A stretch of 15,841 nucleotides of DNA from an uncultured Oscillospiraceae bacterium (GCA_900555705.1 USLV01000010.1:1-15841); one strand, 5' to 3'. Numbered from the stretch's first letter, positions 7,213 through 13,560 are shown. Numbers and translations are program-made. Notes: generated from the sequence alone by a model not told the origin.

Positions 7213-8004
7213 ATGAAGCCAATAAAATCCGTCAATTCACCAATCACATATTTTGTCAGCAGGACCGGGCAAGCCGAATGGATACTGTTTATCCACGCTG
7301 CTTTTGTCAATCATAATATGTTCAAAGCACAATTTGAGTACTTTCAGAACAAATATAATATGCTGGCAATTGACATCATTGGTCACGGACAGTCAACAGA
7401 TACTCAAAAAGGCGATACAATAGATAAAATGTCAGAGTGGATATTGGGCATCTTAAAGGCAGAAAATATTGAGAAAATACATATTGTTGGTGTTTCATTG
7501 GGTGCAGTTTTAGCACAGGATTTTGCCAATCGATATCCATACGCAGTAAGCTCACTGGCTTGCTTTGGAGGGTATGATATCAATCATTTTGACGCAAAGA
7601 TGCAAAAGGAAAATGGTGCAAAGCAGAAGCTGATGATGTTGAAAGCACTCTTTTCGATCCAATGGTTTGCAAAAGCAAATAAGAAAATTTCCGCCTGTAC
7701 TTCACAGGCTCAAGATGACTTTTTTGCGATGAATATACTCTTTCCAAAAAAGTCATTTATGTTTCTGGCAACACTCAATCGTATGGTAAACAAGTATAAA
7801 ACCGGGCAAAGAAAGTATCCCTTATTGATTGGATGTGGGCGATTTGACATTCCAATGGAGTTGGAGGAAATAAAAAAATGGAAAAGCAGAGAACCCAATT
7901 GCACGGTGGCTATTTTTGAAAATGCAGGGCATTGTGCAAATATGGATGCGCCGCAGGATTTTAATAAAACAATGGAAAAATTTTGGGCAAGTGTAAATCA
8001 ATAA
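7213..8004 (+). CDS. Alpha/beta hydrolase (cytosolic)
   Basis: 263 residues without signal peptide. The fold order is visible: oxyanion-hole region FIHAAF (26-31), DIIGHG (54-59), nucleophile elbow G-V-S95-L-G, acid Asp212 in CGRFDIP and base His240 in NAGHCANMD. The triad Ser95-Asp212-His240 appears intact, and the total length fits the family. Substrate is unknown; relatives include esterases, lipases and haloperoxidase-like enzymes. The ATG overlaps the stop of the padR frame (ATGA), so expression is probably coupled to, or inherited from, the broken regulator's transcript. Loss of PadR function could have changed its regulation. It ends convergently with the next hydrolase across a perfect palindrome. 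Confidence 0.85.
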   Translation: MKPIKSVNSPITYFVSRTGQAEWILFIHAAFVNHNMFKAQFEYFQNKYNMLAIDIIGHGQSTDTQKGDTIDKMSEWILGILKAENIEKIHIVGVSLGAVLAQDFANRYPYAVSSLACFGGYDINHFDAKMQKENGAKQKLMMLKALFSIQWFAKANKKISACTSQAQDDFFAMNILFPKKSFMFLATLNRMVNKYKTGQRKYPLLIGCGRFDIPMELEEIKKWKSREPNCTVAIFENAGHCANMDAPQDFNKTMEKFWASVNQ

Positions 8005-8037
8005 AACGAACAGCGAATGGATATTGTGTCCTGTCGG

Positions 8038-8077
8038 CGGCAATAGGCCCCGTACAATTGTACGGGGCCTATTGCCG
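8038..8077. terminator. Perfect 40-bp palindrome between convergent genes
   Basis: An 18-bp perfect stem (CGGCAATAGGCCCCGTAC and its complement) closes on AATT, which is itself palindromic. It lies between two converging hydrolase genes, so it probably acts as a bidirectional transcription terminator. There is no T-run on either side, which is unusual for an intrinsic terminator. Confidence 0.6.
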
Positions 8078-8099
8078 TATATGGGGCATACCATCGTTT

Positions 8100-9050
8100 T
8101 CATTGATGTACTTGCACATCCTGATATAGCGGGTTAGAACTGATCTCTGCATTTTCTCCGAAAAATGCGTTCCCCGCCTCCATATCGCCTTGCAAATAAT
8201 ACATAAACCAAGCTGTCACATATCCGTCCGCATAATAGAGCATCTCGCCGTGGTCACAATCATTTCTTCTGGCAATTACTTTTGTTACATCATTGGATAT
8301 AGTATTATAAGTTTTCTGTATGCTTTCTAATGGTGCAATATTGGAATCTGTCTGGCCTGTTGATGTAATCATCAATGTATTTGTATGTATTCGTGTAGCA
8401 TCTGTTTCCCACATCAGTGCTTTCGCCATATCTGTTTCAGTGCTACTTAATATGGCGGCTGCCTTATATATATCGGAATGTTTTTGCTCTGTTATGGCAT
8501 TGATGACGCCGATACCGCCCTGCGAGTGTCCTGTGATTCCGATTTTTTCCATGTCAATCTTTCCGTAGAAAATATTTTCTTTTCCATTTTCCTGATACTC
8601 ATTCAATAATTCAAGATACCTGACGGACATTTCAGCGGAAAAGCCGTTCCAGGCGTATTCTTCCTCTGTTGCGATGGTGATAAATCCCCATGAGGCAAGA
8701 TGCTGTTGCAAAGCCGGATATTTAGAGCCTTTTATACCTGTGCCATTCACGAATACTACTACCGGCAATTTATCCATAGACTTTATATCCTTGGGATAAT
8801 ATATTTCAAATTTCTGAAAAGACATCATAGCCCCTGTCTCATAATATTCTGTCTCATGACCGCCCATCGCTAAATACTTAGCTTCAATGTTCCCGCCAGT
8901 CTGCACCTTTTTTACATAATCATCGGGTACGCTCGGTATCTTTGAAAGAATATGCCCGCAGCCTTTCAGTGCAAGAAAAATAAAAATGACGATAATTGCT
9001 GCAATTCCCACGGCTTTCCACCTGTTTCTTTTATGCTGAATATTTTCCAT
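8100..9050 (-). CDS. Membrane-anchored alpha/beta hydrolase (chlorophyllase/cutinase-like)
   Basis: 316 residues. Residues 1-12 are basic, 13-29 form a transmembrane anchor, and the catalytic domain would face outside. After LPVVVFVNGTG (oxyanion region, about 95-105) come the nucleophile elbow G-H-S176-Q-G-G, a likely acid Asp235 (TGQTDSNIAP) and His267 in CDHGEM. The GHSQGG elbow with this spacing resembles chlorophyllase-like and dienelactone-type serine hydrolases; the natural substrate is unknown. GGAG lies 11 bases upstream of the ATG. It begins 38 bp behind the esterase gene on the same strand, so both are probably one transcript driven by the promoter at 10303-10331. LKGC at 28-31 is not a good lipobox because of the lysine. 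Confidence 0.85.
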   Translation of the reverse strand: MENIQHKRNRWKAVGIAAIIVIFIFLALKGCGHILSKIPSVPDDYVKKVQTGGNIEAKYLAMGGHETEYYETGAMMSFQKFEIYYPKDIKSMDKLPVVVFVNGTGIKGSKYPALQQHLASWGFITIATEEEYAWNGFSAEMSVRYLELLNEYQENGKENIFYGKIDMEKIGITGHSQGGIGVINAITEQKHSDIYKAAAILSSTETDMAKALMWETDATRIHTNTLMITSTGQTDSNIAPLESIQKTYNTISNDVTKVIARRNDCDHGEMLYYADGYVTAWFMYYLQGDMEAGNAFFGENAEISSNPLYQDVQVHQ

Positions 9051-9088
9051 AGTCTTATGTTCTCCAAATCCTTCATACTGTTTCCTGC

Positions 9089-10087
9089 TTATTTCACGGG
9101 CATATACTTATCAAGATATTCTTCTATCTTTTGCGAATATAGGTGCGCTTCCTTATCATCGTTCTGCAAGCCATGACCTGAATGTTCCAAAACAATATAA
9201 TCATGCGGAATATTGTGTGCAGTCAGAGCCTCGTCAAGACGAACGGAAGCCTTAAATCCTTGTACTCTATCGTATTTACCGTAAGCCATGAGCGATGGAA
9301 CAGTGTTATCATCCACCCATAAAAGAGCGGAAATATCTTTGATTGCTTCATCATATGCCGGAGTGCCGAACATATCGACAGTAATCTCTTTTCCTGCCAT
9401 AACGCCGAACAGTCCCGCCGCAGCTTCTTTGCTTTCGGCAGTATTTTTGTCAAATCCATAGCACCCCCAATCTTCGGGATAGAAGCAGGAGGGCCCCACA
9501 GCGCCGAACACCATTCTCACAGGCACAGGAGAGGTATCGGCATCACGATAGGCATAAATCATTGCCAGACAATGACCTGCCGAGCCGCCGGAAATGGTCA
9601 TTTCATCAATGTGATACCCCAGCTTTTCCGCTTCGGCAATCACAACAGGTATACTCTCCTTGATTTCCATAGACTGTGAATAAACGCTTGTTTCCGGATG
9701 TGCTTCATCTCGCAAGGTATAGTTAATACCTGCCGTTACATAGCCTTTTGAACAAAGCCATTGTAGCATTTCAGTATCGTCAACCTTATCGCCGCTTGTA
9801 AATCCACCTGCGTGAAGATAAACGACAAGTCCGTAATTTTCTTTTGAATTGCCGGCAGGAACATAGAGATCGAATTTATTAGAGTCCGCCTCTCCATAGG
9901 AAATGTCCCTATGTATGGTGCCAACAGAATCATTCCAATCCACCGTATAATCCTTTGCCCATGGGCGTGGCATCGTCTTGCTCGCAATACCTATACCAAA
10001 AGCAACAATAAATGCCGCAACGTAGACGAACACCCACATGCCTCCTCTTTTCTTTGCTTTTTGCTCCTTATTCATTTGCTTACTCAT
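9089..10087 (-). CDS. Membrane-anchored alpha/beta hydrolase, esterase/lipase (BD-FAE/Aes-like)
   Basis: 332 residues. A basic N-terminus (KEQKAKKRGG) precedes a transmembrane segment at 17-35; the enzyme is probably on the outer face of the membrane. HAGGF at 92-96 replaces the classical HGGG oxyanion motif. The nucleophile elbow is G-G-S169-A-G, followed by Asp273 (GKYDRVQ) and His305 (EHSGHGLQ), a full triad typical of carboxylesterases that act on acetyl or feruloyl esters or small esters. The open frame continues to 10315, but ATG 10087 is preferred because GGGGGGAA lies close upstream and the frame above it is occupied by the small membrane protein in another register. Start and upstream stop overlap as ATGA, indicating translational coupling. 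Confidence 0.85.
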   Translation of the reverse strand: MSKQMNKEQKAKKRGGMWVFVYVAAFIVAFGIGIASKTMPRPWAKDYTVDWNDSVGTIHRDISYGEADSNKFDLYVPAGNSKENYGLVVYLHAGGFTSGDKVDDTEMLQWLCSKGYVTAGINYTLRDEAHPETSVYSQSMEIKESIPVVIAEAEKLGYHIDEMTISGGSAGHCLAMIYAYRDADTSPVPVRMVFGAVGPSCFYPEDWGCYGFDKNTAESKEAAAGLFGVMAGKEITVDMFGTPAYDEAIKDISALLWVDDNTVPSLMAYGKYDRVQGFKASVRLDEALTAHNIPHDYIVLEHSGHGLQNDDKEAHLYSQKIEEYLDKYMPVK

Positions 10088-10254
10088 AAGAAATTCCCCC
10101 CAAATAGCGTACCGCCCAACAGGAGATTCATAAGCGCCCGCATAGCAAGTCGTCCGAGGATAAATGCTATGGCCATGACTGCCAGCAAAATAATGATTCG
10201 CTTTTGTGTTCGTGTCATTTCCGTATTCCCATCCTTGCTGATTTTTCTTGACAT
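10084..10254 (-). CDS. Small membrane protein of 56 residues
   Basis: Frame on the minus strand, masked by an extended reading of the esterase. It reads a basic N-terminus (MSRKISKDGN, then TRTQKR), a hydrophobic stretch I-I-I-L-L-A-V-M-A-I-A-F-I-L-G at 20-34, a basic turn R35/R39 and a second hydrophobic half ending GGTLFGGNFL. Its TGA overlaps the esterase ATG by four bases. An in-frame ATG at 10260 would add two residues; neither start has a strong ribosome binding site. Function unknown. Position suggests it belongs to the same operon as the two membrane-anchored hydrolases, perhaps as a partner, or only as a leader for translational coupling. Confidence 0.6.
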   Translation of the reverse strand: MSRKISKDGNTEMTRTQKRIIILLAVMAIAFILGRLAMRALMNLLLGGTLFGGNFL

Positions 10255-10297
10255 CGCCATCGTTATATGTTACCATGATGACGCAAATGTTTCCGCG

Positions 10298-10309
10298 ATA
10301 CAATTGTAT
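10298..10309. promoter_or_regulatory. Probable operator of the TetR regulator
   Basis: ATACAATTGTAT is a perfect 12-bp palindrome in the divergent region between the TetR gene and the esterase operon. It covers the -10 element of the esterase promoter (10303-10308), so binding here would block transcription. TTGTCAA also occurs twice nearby (10309-10315 and 10325-10331). Confidence 0.45.
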
Positions 10310-10331
10310 TGTCAAAAATGTCTGTTGTCAA
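10303..10331 (-). promoter_or_regulatory. Sigma-A promoter of the esterase operon
   Basis: On the minus strand, consensus -35 TTGACA (10331-10326), 17-bp spacer and -10 TACAAT (10308-10303). It reads toward the small membrane protein, the esterase and the second hydrolase. The -35 box lies 14 bases before the TetR start codon, so both directions share the control region. Confidence 0.8.
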
Positions 10332-10345
10332 TAGGAGAGACCAAA

Positions 10346-10879
10346 ATGAGACAAATGAAGCAAAATGTATCACCGATGAGCAATGAGGGGCGAAATGCCT
10401 ATGTTATAGAGCATCTCAAAAACGCCCTTCTCAAATTGCTTTCAGAAAAGCCGATGAATGATATTTCTATCAGTGAATTGGTTGAAACGGCAGAAGTCGG
10501 CAGAGCGTCTTTTTATCGGAATTACGAGGAGAAAGAGGACATTCTAAAAGCGCATATAGACTGTCTATTCCGTGAATGGACAGATGAATGTAATAAAAAC
10601 AGCGACATGCCTTTAAGCGAACATATCCGCACCATGATTTCTCATTTTGAAAAGCACCGTTCCTTTTACCAGCTTCTGAACGAAAGAGGACTTACCTATC
10701 TTTTGAAAGATGTCATCATCGGTATTTGCGGACCGAAGCCTGAATATGAAAAGATACAAGCCTATGCTACGGCGTTTGTTGCCTATACGCTGTATGGCTG
10801 GATTGATGTATGGTTTCAGAGGGGGATGGTGGAATCTGCTGATGAAATTGCCGAATTGTTTAAGTCACAGGGACTTTAA
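10346..10879 (+). CDS. TetR/AcrR-family transcriptional regulator
   Basis: 177 residues. The N-terminal helix-turn-helix is I-S-I-S-E-L-V-E-T-A-E-V-G-R-A-S-F-Y-R-N-Y at about 40-60, followed by EEKEDIL, the standard TetR layout. The C-terminal half is helical, ending in YATAFVAYTLYGWIDVWFQRGM, a ligand and dimer domain as in clostridial TetR_C proteins. The ATG at 10346 follows AGGAG by eight or nine bases. The open frame extends upstream without a ribosome binding site, so the shorter start is right. It is divergent from the esterase operon and likely represses it and itself; the inducer is unknown. Confidence 0.9.
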   Translation: MRQMKQNVSPMSNEGRNAYVIEHLKNALLKLLSEKPMNDISISELVETAEVGRASFYRNYEEKEDILKAHIDCLFREWTDECNKNSDMPLSEHIRTMISHFEKHRSFYQLLNERGLTYLLKDVIIGICGPKPEYEKIQAYATAFVAYTLYGWIDVWFQRGMVESADEIAELFKSQGL

Positions 10880-10899
10880 TATATTGGGGAGATTATAAA

Positions 10900-10932
10900 A
10901 CGGGAGGCGGTATTTTATGTACCATCTCCCGT
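10900..10932 (-). terminator. Hairpin terminator between convergent genes
   Basis: ACGGGAG (10900-10906) pairs with CTCCCGT (10926-10932), and an inner GGTA/TACC pair extends the stem. On the minus strand it is followed by TTTTATAAT, so it terminates the beta-lactamase-family gene; it may also stop the TetR transcript. Confidence 0.6.
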
Positions 10933-10981
10933 CTGTATTATGCGAATATCAAATCAGCATTCACAATCTTCATAATGGGAA

Positions 10982-12415
10982 TTATTCAGTATGCTGTATA
11001 TGTCTATATAGAATACTACTTTTTATAAGGCCAGCAATAAAAAGCAGCGCAGACGACACTATTACAGTTATATAGACATCTGGAACAAAGGCTTTTGCAA
11101 CCCAGAGTGGTGTCGCAAAAAATACTGGAACAAGCAATACTATGAAAATTGGCAGCAATATATGGAACAGTACAAGCAGCATTACTCTGAAACGTATCTT
11201 TCCGTGCCCTGTATGCTGAACATAGCGGGGAAGAAAACACCACGGCAGAATGGCGCTCAACAGCACGGTCAGCATGATCACATCAATATACAAATGCCTC
11301 AACATATATGCGTTGCCTGCAATTTCATTTGGCGGGCTCCCTAAAAGCATGAGAACAATGCTCCAGCCGATGCTGTCCATCATTTCGTTTGCTACGAAAT
11401 AATCGTTCATATTGGCTTCAACGGCAATAGCGATATCGCTTTGGGGCATGATGAAAACACAGGAAGTTCCGGTTTCAACAAGTCCACTGTGACGCAGTAC
11501 CGGCTCGGGAAGCGGTTCTTTCACCGTAGCCCAACCATATCCATACCAAAATGGGACATCGTCTGCAACATAGACCGTGTCCCCGTAAAATATGGTATTG
11601 ATACTTTCTTTTGAAATAATACCATTGCCACCATTTAGATACATTTGCAGATATTTCCCCAAGTCATTCGAAGAAGCAGAAATATACCCCGCAGGTACCG
11701 TGATCCAGGCATCTTGAGAAGAAGGATATTGATGTGCTGTTTTGATCGGTATTCCCCAATAATTTGTATACCCGTCAATCAGTCCGTTTTCCATACTTTT
11801 GTCAAGCGTTGCAGCAGTATGAGAAAGACCCAACGGCTCAAATAAATTTTCGGATATATATTCAGAATAGGATTTTCCGCTGACCGTTTCAATGATTTTT
11901 CCCAACAAAGAGTAGTTCACATTCGCATAATGATGAACGCCCTGTTTGTTTACAATTTTGCAATTCTCCAGCGTCTGATGCTCGCCCAGTCCGCTTGTAT
12001 GGTTCAGCAGCTGGCTGACCGTAATTTTATCGCTGTCGGTTGCATTCGGCAGATAGGTTGATACCGTAGCGGTCAAGTCAATCTTTTGCTGCTCGGCCAA
12101 CTGCATCATGCAAACCGCCGTAAACGACTTACTGACTGAGCCAAGCAAAAACGGCATATCACTGTTTTCACATTGTCCATAATTCCCCGAAAGCAAGACT
12201 TCGTTTTTATTTACGATACTTACGGACATGGCAGGAATATTGGCATTTTCTACACACTTTTGCAGGTAATCATCTATGCTACTGTAAACGTCCGCTTGAG
12301 TGGATGGCTTGGTGTCTCTTTTGGCGTGAATCGGTTGTACACCGCAAATCGCCAGGATGAAACCAGCAATACATATAATCGCCATTTGCGTGGACGCCTT
12401 TCTTTTATTACTCAT
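10982..12415 (-). CDS. Beta-lactamase-fold serine hydrolase with C-terminal membrane domain
   Basis: 477 residues. Signal or anchor segment at 11-30, then a class C beta-lactamase/penicillin-binding-type domain to about 345. Active-site motifs are S93-V-S-K96 (nucleophile and general base), Y163-A-N165, and H309-S-G311 in place of the usual KTG, as in the beta-lactamase-related (Pfam Beta-lactamase) family of esterases and peptidases. Three transmembrane helices follow (about 374-393, 410-433, 446-466). Such proteins are usually esterases, D-aminopeptidases or peptidoglycan-related enzymes rather than resistance beta-lactamases; the role here is unknown. The ATG at 12415 lies behind AGGGAGAAAGG. 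It overlaps the end of a short upstream frame by ATGAGTAA. It converges with the TetR gene. Confidence 0.88.
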   Translation of the reverse strand: MSNKRKASTQMAIICIAGFILAICGVQPIHAKRDTKPSTQADVYSSIDDYLQKCVENANIPAMSVSIVNKNEVLLSGNYGQCENSDMPFLLGSVSKSFTAVCMMQLAEQQKIDLTATVSTYLPNATDSDKITVSQLLNHTSGLGEHQTLENCKIVNKQGVHHYANVNYSLLGKIIETVSGKSYSEYISENLFEPLGLSHTAATLDKSMENGLIDGYTNYWGIPIKTAHQYPSSQDAWITVPAGYISASSNDLGKYLQMYLNGGNGIISKESINTIFYGDTVYVADDVPFWYGYGWATVKEPLPEPVLRHSGLVETGTSCVFIMPQSDIAIAVEANMNDYFVANEMMDSIGWSIVLMLLGSPPNEIAGNAYMLRHLYIDVIMLTVLLSAILPWCFLPRYVQHTGHGKIRFRVMLLVLFHILLPIFIVLLVPVFFATPLWVAKAFVPDVYITVIVSSALLFIAGLIKSSILYRHIQHTE

Positions 12416-12512
12416 TTTTCCTTTCTCCCTGTTGGATCATCTCAAGCGTTTCAGACGATGATTGAACAACTTGTGAAATCGTGGTTTTCAAATTGAAATT
12501 TAGGGTTTCCAT
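12408..12512 (-). pseudogene. Possible 3' remnant of a gene upstream of the beta-lactamase-like gene
   Basis: A 34-codon frame, beginning M-E-T-L-N-F and ending T-L-E-M-I-Q-Q-G-E-R-K-N-E, overlaps the next start codon by eight bases, as a regulator gene at the head of an operon often does. The helical C-terminal part looks like real coding sequence. It loses coherence at the island edge near 12,500, so the rest of the gene is probably missing. No family can be named. Confidence 0.3.
12485..12500. repeat. Right copy of the island-flanking direct repeat
   Basis: TTTTCAAATTGAAATT, 15 of 16 bases identical to 6423-6438. GC-rich backbone sequence resumes within about 30 bp to the right. Confidence 0.45.
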
Positions 12513-12525
12513 CTGCAATTGACAA
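12497..12525 (-). promoter_or_regulatory. Candidate promoter of the beta-lactamase-like gene
   Basis: On the minus strand, -35 TTGTCA (12525-12520), 17-bp spacer and -10 TAAATT (12502-12497). It spans the island-backbone junction, so the gene may be driven by a promoter formed on insertion. The match is moderate. Confidence 0.4.
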
Positions 12526-12529
12526 AATC

Positions 12530-12548
12530 GCCGGAGTCCCGTCCCGGC
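12530..12548 (-). terminator. Weak hairpin terminator of the kinase gene
   Basis: GCCGG/CCGGC arms around a nine-base loop, followed on the minus strand by GATTTTG. It lies 31 bases after the stop codon of the P-loop kinase. Confidence 0.4.
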
Positions 12549-12579
12549 AACATGGATCTCAAAAAGAATATCCGTGCCA

Positions 12580-13104
12580 TCAGATCAGCTGTTCCAGTTC
12601 CTCCGGATACGCGCTGTCGATCAGGATATACGGGCAGTCATGCGCCCGACAGAGCGCCAGATTTCGCCCATTTTCCGCGAGCAGCATCTCCATCGTACAC
12701 CAGGAATCGTCTCCGCGTCGTTCAACCGCGTTGGCGAAACGCCGAATCTCGCCGAAATGCGTCCGGATATACGCCTCCGTCATCACCAGACAGCGATAGG
12801 TGATCTCCCGGAGATAGCGCTCCTCGAAATCCCGCCGCCAGTCAAAGGGAATATAGCAGCCCTCGACAACGAGATTCTGCTGATTTTCAATCGCGGTTTT
12901 CACCATCTCCCGCACAATCGGCCAGAGCAGTGCTGTGAGCTCCTCGTCGTCCTCCGGTGTCAGCGTCGTCATGCCGCTTCGAATAAGTCCCATTTTTAAA
13001 TGATCGATGGACAGATAGGGGTACCCGCGCCGCTCAAGCAGCCGCTGCGCCAGCAGCGTCTTGCCTGTATGAGAGCAGCCCGCAATCAGAATTACCAAGG
13101 CCAT
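12580..13104 (-). CDS. P-loop ATP-binding protein, small kinase-like (2-phosphoglycerate/zeta-type)
   Basis: 174 residues with Walker A G9-C-S-H-T-G-K-T16 at the N-terminus. LSIDHLKMGLIRSG (31-44) follows, where Asp34 lies in the place of the catalytic aspartate of zeta-toxin, chloramphenicol phosphotransferase and gluconate kinase-like enzymes. VVEGCYIP (79-86) is the Walker B-like strand. Length fits a single-domain nucleotide-dependent kinase in the cytosol; the substrate is unknown. ATG 13104 lies directly behind AAAGGAGAGG, and a TTG two codons later has better spacing, so the start is slightly uncertain. It is divergent from the small IPPTG protein. No antitoxin-like gene accompanies it, so a toxin role is unlikely. 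Confidence 0.8.
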   Translation of the reverse strand: MALVILIAGCSHTGKTLLAQRLLERRGYPYLSIDHLKMGLIRSGMTTLTPEDDEELTALLWPIVREMVKTAIENQQNLVVEGCYIPFDWRRDFEERYLREITYRCLVMTEAYIRTHFGEIRRFANAVERRGDDSWCTMEMLLAENGRNLALCRAHDCPYILIDSAYPEELEQLI

Positions 13105-13121
13105 CCTCTCCTTTCCTCCTC

Positions 13122-13151
13122 ATCCTACCATATTCTTCCGCACTCTGACAA
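13122..13151 (-). promoter_or_regulatory. Candidate promoter of the P-loop kinase gene
   Basis: On the minus strand, -35 TTGTCA (13151-13146), 18-bp spacer, -10 TAGGAT (13127-13122) with TG one base upstream. Moderate match, about 18 bases before the ATG. Confidence 0.45.
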
Positions 13152-13180
13152 GCCCACGGAGAAACCGACAAGAATTGCGC

Positions 13181-13209
13181 TTGCGTTTTCCCCACGAACG
13201 CGCTATACT
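13181..13209 (+). promoter_or_regulatory. Sigma-A promoter of the small IPPTG protein gene
   Basis: -35 TTGCGT (13181-13186), 17-bp spacer, -10 TATACT (13204-13209), about 50 bases before the ATG at 13260. Confidence 0.7.
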
Positions 13210-13259
13210 GGAGAAAACGCTGCATATCCCACCGCTCGCGGAAAGGAGGAGACAGACTG

Positions 13260-13451
13260 ATGAAAAAGCTGGCAATGCTGCTGTCCGGCTGTTTGCTGAC
13301 GGTGCTCGGCGCCGTGCAGGTTTCCGCCGCCGCCATCCCCCCGACCGGCGAAAAGGTCAGCCCGCTGCCCTATGTGCTGGTCGGCGTGGCTGTAGTGCTG
13401 ATTCTGGCTGTGGTGGTACTTACGATTCTGGACAAGAAAAAGAAGAAGTGA
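13260..13451 (+). CDS. 63-residue secreted protein with LPXTG-like anchor and no mature domain
   Basis: The protein has a signal peptide (M-K-K-L then a hydrophobic stretch, VSA-AA cleavage region near residue 23-25), immediately followed by I-P-P-T-G-E at 26-31. A transmembrane helix (about 38-57) and the tail DKKKKKK follow. This is the layout of a sortase substrate, but the part left after signal cleavage and sorting would be only a few residues. GGAGGAG lies eight bases before the ATG. It has its own promoter and a strong terminator, so it is a monocistronic gene. LSGC at 8-11 resembles a lipobox, but its hydrophobic region is too short. Function unknown; no sortase gene lies in the window. 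Confidence 0.8.
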   Translation: MKKLAMLLSGCLLTVLGAVQVSAAAIPPTGEKVSPLPYVLVGVAVVLILAVVVLTILDKKKKK

Positions 13452-13470
13452 GCCTCTCGGCCCATTCTAT

Positions 13471-13519
13471 GGAAAGCCCGTCCCCTCTGCTGTGTCAAGG
13501 CAGAGGGGATGGGCTTTCC
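13471..13519 (+). terminator. Strong hairpin terminator behind the small IPPTG gene
   Basis: Arms 13471-13490 and 13500-13519 pair over 20 bases with one G-T pair and a nine-base loop; the following sequence is pyrimidine-rich but has no clean T-run. Confidence 0.75.
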
Positions 13520-13531
13520 TCTATCCCCCTC

Positions 13532-13560
13532 TTGACAGTCAACGCGTTGTATGCTAATAT
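13532..13560 (+). promoter_or_regulatory. Strong sigma-A promoter of the ArsR-SdpI-ABC operon
   Basis: Consensus -35 TTGACA (13532-13537), 17-bp spacer and -10 TAATAT (13555-13560) with TG one base upstream (extended -10). Such strength suggests tight repression is needed. Confidence 0.85.

Larger units (their letters stand above)
6590..7216 (+). pseudogene. PadR-family transcriptional regulator, broken by a 93-bp insertion
   Basis: The N-terminal part contains a winged helix: ADKAAIMAILLT, then SRSMGSIQAAVKKLL (recognition helix) and the wing YEEAVENGKYKKIYSITDSGKQKF, as in PadR repressors. The frame hits TGA at 6959. The C-terminal dimerisation helix resumes in the same frame downstream: YDVLNAICEKA, then DILHYQFAAAQYGKDFMKFHIEWYQRLL up to TGA at 7216. 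Removing 6950-7042 joins LEEQ directly to YDVLNAICEKA, a natural helix, so the break is an insertion. The start is uncertain: TTG 6590, ATG 6617 or ATG 6653 are all in frame. A truncated protein with only the winged helix (to 6961) could still be made. Its original 3' end overlaps the next hydrolase gene by ATGA, suggesting it regulated that gene. Confidence 0.65.

Noticed and set aside
10088..10315. 76-codon N-terminal extension of the esterase
   Set aside because: Out of character with the family, no ribosome binding site at its start, and the same DNA encodes a membrane protein-like frame ending exactly at the esterase ATG.
12580..13104. Zeta-type toxin of a toxin-antitoxin pair
   Set aside because: The P-loop and aspartate resemble the fold, but no antitoxin gene is adjacent and the length and motifs fit a general small kinase.
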